Source: Janibacter corallicola NBRC 107790
GTDB lineage: Bacteria; Actinomycetota; Actinomycetes; Actinomycetales; Dermatophilaceae
Length of the DNA stretch: 64,000 nt
Reading direction: 5' to 3'
Assembly (NCBI RefSeq): GCF_001570965.1
Contig: NZ_BCSR01000005.1
Span: 1-64,000, forward strand
Numbering within the stretch: position 1 is the first letter of the stretch; every line of letters begins with the position of its first letter. The notes below the pieces were generated by a model. It did not search any database and was not told where the DNA came from. It saw nothing but the letters and a program-made list of their open reading frames with translations. Of this stretch, positions 1-8,000 are shown one piece after another. Both the position numbers and the translations under genes were made by a program.

Positions 1-127
1 CCCGGCCCGCCGCGCCGCGGTCGGCGCGGCCAACCGTCGGCACGTCGAGACCCACCACGACCTGCTCACCCAGTGCACGGCCATGGGGGAGGCCTTCGCC
101 GAGGTCGAGTCGCTCCACCGGGGCTGA
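1..127 (+). CDS. C-terminal end of an unidentified protein (left-truncated)
   Basis: An open frame enters from the left edge and stops at TGA 125-127. The visible 41 residues are Arg/Ala/His-rich, ending in ..FAEVESLHRG, with no membrane segment and no diagnostic motif. The next gene begins only 4 bases after this stop, so the two are very likely co-transcribed and this is probably another member of the glycan island. A glycosyltransferase tail would fit the context, but the fragment is too short to assign and I leave it unnamed. Confidence 0.6.
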   Translation, partial: PARRAAVGAANRRHVETHHDLLTQCTAMGEAFAEVESLHRG

Positions 128-130
128 AGG

Positions 131-1843
131 GTGGGTAGCAGCCCCGGAGCCCGACGGGCGTGGGTGGGTGCGGCGGTCGGCCTCGTGCTCGGCGTCCTCG
201 TCCTGGGGCCCGCGCTCGCTCCCGGCTACACGCTGCACTACGACATGGTCTTCGTGCCCGAGCTCCCGCTGGGCGCGCACACCCTGGGCACCGACGGGCA
301 CGTCCCCCGGGCGGTCCCGAACGACCTGCTGGTGGCCCTCGCCTCCACCGTGCTGCCCGGATGGGTGGTCCAGAAGGGCTTCCTCCTCGGGTGCTTCACC
401 CTCGGCGGCGCGGGGGCCGCGCGACTCGCGGGCACCGTTCCCGGAGCGGTCGCCGCCGCGACGTGGTGGTCCTGGAACCCCTGGGTCGGTGAGCGGCTCG
501 GCATCGGGCACTGGGGGTACCTCATCGGCTTCGCGCTGCTGCCCTGGGTGCTGCTCGCCGCCGCCCGGCTGCGACGCCGCGAGCCCGGCGCGACCACCGG
601 CCTCCTCGGTTCCCTCACCGTCGCCGCGCTCGGTGGCTCGACGCCCGGGGTGCTGGCCACCCTGCTCGCCCTCGTCGTGCTCCTCGTCCCGGTCCCGGGT
701 CATCGGGTCCGGCTGCGTCCGCTGCTGCCGGTCCTGACCGTCTCCCTCGCGGCGAACGCCGCCTGGTGGTGGCCCTTCCTCACCGCCTCGTCCAAGGCGG
801 CCGACCCGGGTGGCGCCGCGGCCTTCGCCGCCCGGGCGGACACCCCCTTCGGCGTCGGGGGCTCGCTCCTGCTCGGCGGCGGGCTGTGGAACGACCGGAC
901 GTGGTTCACCGAGCGCACCACCCTTCCCTTCGCGCTCGTCGCGCTGCTCGCGGTGCTGGGCCTGCTCGTGCTCGCGCTGCGGCGGCGCGGCTGGTGGCAG
1001 GACCCGCTGCCGCTGGGGGTGTCCGTCGCCGGTGCCCTCGGGCTGGTGCTGGCCGGCGTCGCCGCGCTCCCGGGCGGGACCGCCCTGCTGGGATGGCTGA
1101 TCGAGGTCGTGCCCGGGGCCGGGCTGCTGCGCGACGGGCAGAAGTTCCTCGCGCTGTGGGTCCTCCTCCTCGCTGTCGCGATCGCCCGGGTGGTCGACCG
1201 GCTGGCCGCCGCGCCCCGGCCGTTCCTCGTGGCCGCGACCGTGTGGCCGGTGGCCACCCTGCCGACCCTGGCCTGGGGGCACGTGGGCCAGTGGGGGAGC
1301 GTCGACTGGCCTGCGGAGGTGACCACGGTCGCCGAGCGGGTGGGTGCCGACGGGGGACCGGTCGCGGTCTTCCCGTGGTCCACCTACCGCCGGTACGCGT
1401 GGAACGGCGACCGCGTGGTGCTCGACCCGTGGGACCGGCTGCTGCCCGGCCGGGTGATCTCCAGCGACGACCTCCCGCTGCGGGACGGCAGCGTCACGGG
1501 CGAGGACCCGGAGGCGGCCGCCGTGGGCCGTGCCCTCGCCGACGGTTCGGACGTCCCCGACCTGCTGCGCGAGCTCGGGGTGCGCCACGTCATCGTCCAG
1601 ACCGACCAGCCGGCGCCCCCCGGCAGCGTCCCGGACCTGACCGGTGAGGACGTCACGAGGGTGGGGGACCTCGCCGTGTACGACCTCGGGCCGACGTCGA
1701 CCGCCGAGCCGGACGTCCCCGTCACCGCCGCGCTGGGGCTCGTCGGCACCGGTGGCGCGGTGGTGCTGAGCGCCCTGCTCGGGGTGCGTCGGTGGCGCCG
1801 CCGCACTGAGACCGAGACCACCGCGCGTTCGGCTCGCGCTTAG
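131..1843 (+). CDS. AftD-like polytopic membrane protein (GT-C type, short form)
   Basis: 570 residues, GTG start 4 bases after the upstream stop. Many hydrophobic segments fill the first two thirds (a signal-anchor-like helix at about 12-30, then repeated Leu/Val/Ala helices to about 370). A soluble C-terminal part and a last helix near 535-555 follow. It shares short landmarks with the AftD protein at 5025-9062: LPGWVVQ(K/R)G followed by a helix with GAxRLA, a LR(D/N)xxK motif before a helix, and a late LRxLGVxxVIV strand. It lacks AftD's long carbohydrate-binding tail. I infer a GT-C fold lipid-linked sugar transferase acting outside the membrane. Its substrate is unknown, and it could be an inactive paralogue. 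Confidence 0.6.
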   Translation: MGSSPGARRAWVGAAVGLVLGVLVLGPALAPGYTLHYDMVFVPELPLGAHTLGTDGHVPRAVPNDLLVALASTVLPGWVVQKGFLLGCFTLGGAGAARLAGTVPGAVAAATWWSWNPWVGERLGIGHWGYLIGFALLPWVLLAAARLRRREPGATTGLLGSLTVAALGGSTPGVLATLLALVVLLVPVPGHRVRLRPLLPVLTVSLAANAAWWWPFLTASSKAADPGGAAAFAARADTPFGVGGSLLLGGGLWNDRTWFTERTTLPFALVALLAVLGLLVLALRRRGWWQDPLPLGVSVAGALGLVLAGVAALPGGTALLGWLIEVVPGAGLLRDGQKFLALWVLLLAVAIARVVDRLAAAPRPFLVAATVWPVATLPTLAWGHVGQWGSVDWPAEVTTVAERVGADGGPVAVFPWSTYRRYAWNGDRVVLDPWDRLLPGRVISSDDLPLRDGSVTGEDPEAAAVGRALADGSDVPDLLRELGVRHVIVQTDQPAPPGSVPDLTGEDVTRVGDLAVYDLGPTSTAEPDVPVTAALGLVGTGGAVVLSALLGVRRWRRRTETETTARSARA

Positions 1844-1855
1844 GTGACTCGTCGG

Positions 1856-1861
1856 TATAGC
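1856..1861 (+). promoter_or_regulatory. possible -10 box for the 50-residue protein
   Basis: TATAGC (or the overlapping TAGCAT at 1858-1863) lies 38 bases before the GTG at 1900 and just after the stop of the upstream gene. No convincing -35 is visible. A weak promoter call. Confidence 0.35.
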
Positions 1862-1899
1862 ATGACGACGAACTGATCCACATCCAGGGAGGCACTGCT

Positions 1900-2052
1900 G
1901 TGAACAGCGGCGGAAAGAAGTTGGCCTACAACGTCGTCGGCACCGTGGTCGGCGCCGTCCTCGCGGGCCTGGCGATCTTCGGGATCGTCTCGTACCAGAA
2001 CGGTGTGGACACCCCGCAGACCAACCAGCAGGTCATCAACTACAACAGCTGA
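1900..2052 (+). CDS. small DUF2613-like membrane protein, 50 residues
   Basis: GTG start with a good ribosome site (AGGGAGG at 1886-1892). A short basic N-terminus (MNSGGKK) precedes one transmembrane helix (about residues 10-32) and a polar tail ending VINYNS. Size, single helix and tail resemble the small DUF2613 proteins of Actinobacteria, one of which (Rv0236A) lies beside aftD in Mycobacterium tuberculosis; that protein, from memory, ends in a similar VEYGNRS-like motif. Here the gene lies about 3 kb from an aftD homologue, which supports the match. Function is unknown. A partner or stabiliser of the arabinosyltransferase is inference only. A strong terminator follows directly. Confidence 0.6.
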   Translation: MNSGGKKLAYNVVGTVVGAVLAGLAIFGIVSYQNGVDTPQTNQQVINYNS

Positions 2053-2068
2053 GCGTCCTGCCCCATGA

Positions 2069-2107
2069 CGAAGGGGGCGTCCGCCACCTCGGCGGACGCC
2101 CCCTTCG
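2069..2107. terminator. bidirectional intrinsic terminator made of inverted CGAAGGGGG repeats
   Basis: A perfect 17-bp inverted repeat (CGAAGGGGGCGTCCGCC, 2069-2085, and its complement, 2091-2107) flanks a 5-base loop ACCTC. It sits between two convergent genes, ending 23 bases before the stop of the minus-strand gene, and lacks a clear U-tract, as is usual in high-GC actinobacteria. Confidence 0.85.
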
Positions 2108-2129
2108 CCGTGTCCCGGCGGAGCCGGGC

Positions 2130-3377
2130 TCAGGAGGCCATGGCCTCCTCCAGCGCGGGGGGCTCCTCGGGGTGGGACGCCTCCGGCGGGCCGCTGATCA
2201 GGGCATCGAGGTCGATGACGTCGTCGCGGCAGCGCTCGCCGTGGCCGAGGACGGAGTGGATGACCTTCGCGAGTCGGCGGCCGGTGCGCACCCAGTCGAA
2301 GGAGCTCGCGTACAGCCGGGCGGTGCGGCCCATGGACCGCCGGAGCACGGCGTCGTCGAGGAGTCGGACGACGTGCTCCTCGAACTCCTCCGGGGAGTCC
2401 GCGAGGAGCCCGGTGCGGCCGTGCACGATGGACTCGGAGGGTCCGCCGGCGAAGCGGTAGGCGACCGCCGGGGTGCCGTGCAGGCCGGCCTCGACGATCG
2501 TCAGGCCCCAGCCCTCCTTGTGCGAGGGCATGACGACGACCCAGGCCCGGCTCAGCAGCTCGTGCTTGACCGACTCCTCCACGAAGCCGTGCAGGTGCAC
2601 CCGGTCGGCCACGCCGCGAGCCGCCGCGTGCTCGGCCAGCGCGCTCTCCCAGTAGCCGCCGCCGACGACGTGCAGCTCCATGTCCGGGTGGGTCCGCGAG
2701 CGCGTCGCCAGCACGTCGATCGCCTGCTCGACGTGCTTGTGGGGCACGAGCCGGCCGAGGAAGAGCATCGACGGGGTGTCGGTGCGGGGCAGGGCGGTGT
2801 ACCGGTCCAGGTCTTCGGGACGGTCGTTGCCGGAGTAGACGAGGTCGACCCGCTCCGGGTCGACCCCGAGGCCGGCCAGCTCGTCCCGGGTGGACTTCGA
2901 GACCGTCACGTACCGGCTGTCGCGGTAGACGGCGGGTGCGACGCGGGACTCGAGGAACCAGCCGAGGCGGGAGAGGAAGGGACCGAAGACGACCTTCCAC
3001 TGGTCGCGGTGCACGTGGTGGACGACGTTGACGACCGGGGTGCGGGTCACGAGCGGGGCCCAGAAGGGCACGCCGTTCTGCACGTCGAGGATGACGTCGT
3101 AGTCACGGCCGTGGCGCAGCACGTGCCACAGGCCGTGCAGGTAGACGCCGAAGCGGGAGCCCCTGCGCACGACGTCGACGTCACCGTGGCGCGTCCGGGG
3201 GCTGGCTCCGGGGAAGGCCGCGGTGAAGAGGGTCACGTGGTGGCCCAACTGGGTGAGGACCTCCGAGGTCCGCTCGGTGAAGGTCTCCGCGCCCCCGGCC
3301 TCGGGGTTCTCCCGGTCGCGCCAGGAGAGGTAGAGCACCCGCAGCCCATCGGCTCGCGTGGACGTGCTCCGCGTCAT
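2130..3377 (-). CDS. glycosyltransferase family 4 protein
   Basis: 415 residues. The ATG at 3377 is chosen because GGGAGGAG lies just upstream; the frame stays open further but runs into the divergent gene. A GT-B fold is suggested: the N-terminal half begins LRVLYLSWRDREN and contains a GGAE motif, and the C-terminal half has LFLGRLVPHKH (about residue 215) and the EX7E-type motif EGWGLTIVEA (about 287-296), the signature of GT4 retaining transferases such as WcaA/PimB-like enzymes. No signal peptide, so it is cytoplasmic or membrane-associated. It probably adds a sugar from a nucleotide donor to a cell-wall glycan or lipid carrier. Divergent from the methyltransferase at 3435 across 57 bp. 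Confidence 0.8.
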   Translation of the reverse strand: MTRSTSTRADGLRVLYLSWRDRENPEAGGAETFTERTSEVLTQLGHHVTLFTAAFPGASPRTRHGDVDVVRRGSRFGVYLHGLWHVLRHGRDYDVILDVQNGVPFWAPLVTRTPVVNVVHHVHRDQWKVVFGPFLSRLGWFLESRVAPAVYRDSRYVTVSKSTRDELAGLGVDPERVDLVYSGNDRPEDLDRYTALPRTDTPSMLFLGRLVPHKHVEQAIDVLATRSRTHPDMELHVVGGGYWESALAEHAAARGVADRVHLHGFVEESVKHELLSRAWVVVMPSHKEGWGLTIVEAGLHGTPAVAYRFAGGPSESIVHGRTGLLADSPEEFEEHVVRLLDDAVLRRSMGRTARLYASSFDWVRTGRRLAKVIHSVLGHGERCRDDVIDLDALISGPPEASHPEEPPALEEAMAS

Positions 3378-3422
3378 GCTGGTCTCCTCCCGGTGCGCCG
3401 GCTCGTCAGGGCGCACCGACGG

Positions 3423-3428
3423 TAGGGT
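3423..3428 (+). promoter_or_regulatory. -10 box TAGGGT, leaderless start of the methyltransferase
   Basis: TAGGGT ends 6 bases before the GTG at 3435, so transcription should begin at or next to the start codon. On the other strand TACCGT (3424-3419) lies 17 bp from TTGGGT (3447-3442), a plausible -10/-35 pair for the divergent GT4 gene. Confidence 0.5.
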
Positions 3429-3434
3429 AGTCGA

Positions 3435-4304
3435 GTGAGTTACCCAAGGGTAGGACCCACGCCACAGACGTGCGAGGTGTGCGGCGCTCCGGTGCGGGGG
3501 CTGGCCCTGCGCGGGGGCTGCGTCATCGACCGGTGCGACTCCTGCGGGCACCTCGTGCGCGACCTGGCGCGCTGCCCCGCCGGGCACCGCGACCTCGCCT
3601 ACGGCGGGGAACCGACCCTGGACCGCGTCCGGCTGGACCTCACCCACCGCGAGCTGCGCCGGACCGGCTCGCCCCGGCGCGTCTTCGAGGTCGGCTACGG
3701 GGACGGCGCCCTGCTGCGGCGCTTCCTCGAGGACGGCGCGCAGGTCGCAGGCGTGGACCCGGACCAGCTGGGCGTCGGGGTCGACGAGGTCGTCCGCGCC
3801 CGGGGGGACCTGCGGGTCGGGGGCATCGAGGACGCGAGCGACCTGCCCGGGCAGCAGGACCTCGTCTACGGCATCCACGTGCTCGAGCACGTGCGCGACT
3901 TCGCGGCGACGCTGCGGACCTCGTGGGAGCTGTTGGCCCCGGGGGGCAGCGTGAGCTTCTTCACGCCCGCCGGTGACAGCAGCTCGGTCGAGCGCTACGG
4001 CGCGGCGTGGTGGATGCTCGAGGACCCGACGCACATCCGCTTCTTCACGGCCGACTCGCTGGAGCGGGCCGCCCGGGACGCCGGCTTCGTCGACGTGCAG
4101 GTCCGCCGGCTGCTCCTGGACAGCCTGAGCGTCGACGCCGCGAGCCTCGCCCGCGCGCTCTCGCCCGCGCCGCGCCCCGGTGGTGTGCTCGGCTCCCGGG
4201 CGGTGCTGGGCGCCGCGCTGGCCAGCACCCCCTTCGTCATCGGCGCCCGGCTGCTCGCCCCCCGGATCCGGCCCACGCTGCAGCTCCTCGCCCGTCGGCC
4301 ATGA
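3435..4304 (+). CDS. class I SAM-dependent methyltransferase with N-terminal zinc ribbon
   Basis: 289 residues from GTG 3435, preceded by a -10 box only 6 bases upstream (leaderless). The N-terminus carries two Cys pairs, CEVCG (about residue 13) and CDSCG (about 34), typical of the zinc-ribbon C-methyltransferase-like family. The SAM fold follows: FEVGYGDGALLRRF (motif I, about 80), a conserved acidic VDPD, then GIHVLEHVRD and LAPGGSVSFFTP. A hydrophobic patch near residues 250-275 may be a membrane contact. It sits head-on with another methyltransferase and AftD, so a sugar or lipid-carrier methylation step in envelope glycan synthesis is likely. The substrate is not evident. Confidence 0.75.
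   Translation: MSYPRVGPTPQTCEVCGAPVRGLALRGGCVIDRCDSCGHLVRDLARCPAGHRDLAYGGEPTLDRVRLDLTHRELRRTGSPRRVFEVGYGDGALLRRFLEDGAQVAGVDPDQLGVGVDEVVRARGDLRVGGIEDASDLPGQQDLVYGIHVLEHVRDFAATLRTSWELLAPGGSVSFFTPAGDSSSVERYGAAWWMLEDPTHIRFFTADSLERAARDAGFVDVQVRRLLLDSLSVDAASLARALSPAPRPGGVLGSRAVLGAALASTPFVIGARLLAPRIRPTLQLLARRP
3441..3452. promoter_or_regulatory. palindrome TACCCAAGGGTA, candidate operator
   Basis: A perfect inverted repeat (TACCC-AA-GGGTA) just inside the 5' end of the methyltransferase gene, between the divergent promoters. A near copy lies at 10144-10155; on matching strands the two share 14 of 16 bases (CCTACC(C/T)TTGGGTAA). Part of it also reads as a -35 (TTGGGT) for the GT4 gene. Confidence 0.4.
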
Positions 4305-4317
4305 TGGTGGGGTGCCG

Positions 4318-5028
4318 ATGACCTCCCGCCGTGGTGTCCGCCGCTCCGTACGGCTGTTCGCGGCGTTCCTCGTCGAGCAGACCGACCCGCACCGGTTCTA
4401 CTCCGAGCTGGCTGCGGACTCCCTGGAGCTGCTCGCGGAGCACACCGACCTCGCCGGGGCCACCGTGCTCGACGTCGGGGCGGGTCCGAGCGAGTTCGCC
4501 GCCGCCTTCCGCGGCGTCGGCGCCCGGTACGTGCCGGTCGACCACGACCCCACGGTGCCGTCGGTGCGCGACGGGGGACTGGTCGGCGACGCCCTTCGGC
4601 TGCCGGTGGCCGACGCCTCTGTCGACGTGGTCTTCTCCAGCAACGTGTGGGAGCACGTCCCCGACCCGGAGGCGGTCGCAGACGAGCTGCTGCGGGTCAC
4701 CCGGCCGGGCGGGATCGTCTTCCTCTCCTACACCAACTGGCTCTCGCCGTGGGGCGGCCACGAGACCTCGCCGTGGCACTGGCTCGGGGGCGAGCGGGCG
4801 ATCCGCCGCTACGAGCGCCGTCACGGGCACCCCCCGAAGAACCGGGTGGGCGAGACCCTCCACCGGGTCAGCGTGCGCCGCGGCCTGGACTGGGCGAAGG
4901 GGGCCGACGCCGACGTCCTCGCGGCCCGCCCCCGCTACCTGCCGGACGCCGCCGCGGTGCTGCTGCGGGTGCCCGGCGTGCGCGAGGTCCTCACGTGGAA
5001 CCTGCTCCTCCTGCTGCGGCGGCGATGA
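4318..5028 (+). CDS. class I SAM-dependent methyltransferase
   Basis: 236 residues from ATG 4318; GTG 4312 two codons earlier is equally possible. SAM-binding motif I is LDVGAGPSEFAAAF (about 50), followed by VDHD (about 75), DALRLPVADASVDVVFSSNVWEHV (the aromatic motif IV/V region, about 90-115) and TRPGGIVFLSYTNW. A WGGHETSPWHWLGG stretch near 140-155 is characteristic of a family of actinobacterial envelope methyltransferases. Its stop overlaps the aftD start (ATGA, 5025-5028), so the two proteins are translationally coupled. A role in modifying an arabinan or lipid-linked precursor is inferred from that coupling. Confidence 0.75.
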   Translation: MTSRRGVRRSVRLFAAFLVEQTDPHRFYSELAADSLELLAEHTDLAGATVLDVGAGPSEFAAAFRGVGARYVPVDHDPTVPSVRDGGLVGDALRLPVADASVDVVFSSNVWEHVPDPEAVADELLRVTRPGGIVFLSYTNWLSPWGGHETSPWHWLGGERAIRRYERRHGHPPKNRVGETLHRVSVRRGLDWAKGADADVLAARPRYLPDAAAVLLRVPGVREVLTWNLLLLLRRR

Positions 5029-8000
5029 CGGGGCAGGAGGCACCGGTCGAGCTCGCCCGACAGCGGCTGCAGCGACTGACCGCCACGCTGGTCGTGGCCG
5101 TCCTGCCGTGGCTCGTCGCGCCGGGGACGCTCCAGCCGGACACCAAGACCGCGCTCGTCCTCGCGCCCGCCCGCTACCTGCAGCGGGCGCTGTGGGCCTG
5201 GAGCGACCACACCGGCATCGGGGAGCTGCAGAACCAGGCCTACGGCTACCTGTGGCCGATGGGGCCCTTCTTCCTCGCCGGCGACGTGGCCGGACTGCCC
5301 GGGTGGGTGGTCCAGCGGGGGTGGTGGACGCTGCTGCTCGTCCTGGCCTTCCTCGGCGCCGAGCGCCTGGCGCGACGGTTGGCAGGCCTCGCGCCCGTGC
5401 CGGCCCTGCTGACCGGGGCGGTCTTCGCCCTCTCGCCCCGGGTGCTCACGGTGCTCGCCGAGATCTCGGTCGAGGTGTGGCCCTACGCCCTCGCGCCGTG
5501 GCTGGTGCTCGCCGCCGAACGCGCGGTCCGCCCCGGTGCCCGTGCCGCCGACCGGCGACGGGCGGCCGTGGCCACCGGACTGCTCACCGCCTGCCTCGGT
5601 GGCGTCAACGCGACCGTCTCCCTCGTCGCACTCGTCCCGGCGGCGCTGTGGGTCCTCACCGCCCCCCGCGGTCGCGCCCGGGTCCGCGCCCTCGCCTGGT
5701 GGCTCCTGGGAGCGCTGCTCGGCGGCCTCTGGTGGTTGGGCCCGCTCGTGGTGCTCGGTGGCTACGCCTACCCCTTCCTCGACCACATCGAGCTGGCCTC
5801 GACGACCACCGCCGTGGCGTCGGTGACGAACGTGCTGCGCGGGGCCGACCACTGGATCGCCTACATCCTCACCGACGGTGAGCACCCGACGTGGCAGAGC
5901 GGCTGGGTGCTGGCCCAGTCGGTGACGGCGATCCTCGCCACGTGCGCCCTCGCCGGCCTCGGCCTGGCCGGGCTGCTCCGCAGGCGCGCCGCGGAGCGGG
6001 AGGTCGGCGAGCCGGAGGGTCTCGAGTCGGTCGAGGTGGCGGACGCGGGCCCCGGGCGACTCACCCGGTGGGCGCTCGTGCTCGTCCTCCTCGGTGTGGT
6101 CACGATGTCCGTCGGGCGCTCGGGGGCGGCCTCGGGACCCTTCGCCGAGACGGTGCAGGGGTGGCTCGACGGGCCGCTCGCCCCGCTGCGCAACGTCCAC
6201 AAGGCGGACCTCCTCGTCCGGCTGCCGATCGCCCTCGGAGCCGGTCTGCTGGCCCACTGGGCCACCCGCACCACGCGGGGACCGGGGCCGGTGGTCCGCC
6301 AGGTGGTGGTCACCGGGCTCGTCCTCGCGCTCGTCGGGAGCCTCGCCCCGGTGTGGCTCGGCCGGGTGGGCGACGCCTGGGCGAGCAGGGGGATCCCCCC
6401 GGCCTGGCACCAGATGGCCGACCGGGTGGACGCGGCCGCGGCACGGGACGGGGGCACCACGCTCGTGCTGCCCGGCGCCCGGACGGCGGACTTCACGTGG
6501 GGCAGGACCACGGACGAACCCCTCACCGCGCTCGCGTCCTCGCCGGTGCTCGTGCGCGCGGCCGCGCCACTCGGGCACCCCGGCGCGACGCGGATCCTGG
6601 ACCACGTCGACGAGCTCGTCACGACCGGCCGATCGCAACCGCAGCTCGCGGGCCGGCTGCGGCGTCTCGGCGTCTCGCGGGTCGTCGTGCGCGGTGGCCT
6701 GTCCCCGGACGTCGGTGCCGGCGACCCGACCACGACCGCTGCCACGCTCGCCCACTCCCGCGGGCTCACCCGCACCTGGTCGACCGGCTCCGGCAACCAG
6801 CGGCTGAGCCTCTGGCGGGTGGACCAGCCGGCGGAGCCGGCCACGCTCGTGCCCCGGGAGGGCGTGGTACCGGTCGCGGCCGCGCCCGAGGGGTGGTCGA
6901 CGATGGTGGCCACCGGCGTGCTCGACCCCGATGCCGTGACGGTCCTCTCCGGCGGTCGGGAGGCGGAGGTGCGCACCGACTCCCTTCGCTGGCAGGCGCT
7001 GAACTCCGGCAAGCCCTCGACGGTCGCCCACGGGCCCACCCTGCCCGCCGATGACGACCGGCCGGCGGTCGTGGGCACGAGGGACTTCGCGCCCGGCGGG
7101 GAGCGCACGGCCCGCACCACCCGTGTCTGGCGTGGTCTCGCCGGGCTCGACGTCACCTCCAGCGGGGCGGACCCCTTCGCCCGGCAGTGGCACGGTGCCG
7201 GCAGCGGACCGGCCTCGCTCGTCGACGACGATGGGAGGACCGCATGGGTGAGCGGGGACGGCGAGGCGACCCAGCGCATCACGCTCGTCCTGGACGAGGC
7301 GGCCCGGCCCTCGGCAGCACTGGTCCACGAGGCCATCGGCGAGGGGCTCGGCCGGATCACCGACGTCCGCATCGGCGGGACCCACGGTCACCGGATCAAG
7401 GGGACGGCCACGTGGCGGGTCCCGCTCGACGAGGTCCGACGGAGGGAGGTGACGATCGTCGTGCACGGGAAGCCGGGCGACTCCGGCGGCGAGGCGTTGC
7501 CGATCGGGGTGCGCCAGGTGGACCTCGTCGGCGGCCCGGACCTCGGGACGGCCCTCTCCGTGCCGAAGGGGGACGGGGCGGTCGTCATCCGCCGGGACCC
7601 GCGGGGCGACGCCGACCTGACGAAGGGGGAGGATCCGGCCGACCTCGTGCGCGCGCCGGGCCCCACGTCCCGCAGCAGCGTCTCCGCCCGGGTGCGACTG
7701 CAGCCGGGGGAGGCGGCGCAGGACCTGCTCGCCGCCCCGTGGAGCCTGCAGGGCAGCACCGAGCCGGCGCCCGAGGACGCCGGTGAGGACATGGAGCAGT
7801 GGCCGGTAGCCGCCCTCGACGGTGACCCGGCCACGGGGTGGCGCCCGCAGTCCGGTGTCGACCGGCCCGTCCTGGCCATCGACCTCGGCGCCCCGGAGCA
7901 GGTGGGACGGATCGAGCTCGACCGTGCGGTGGGCCCGGTGACCGTCGAGACCGACCACGGACGGCGCGTCGTCCCGAACGGGAGGACGATCGACGTCCCC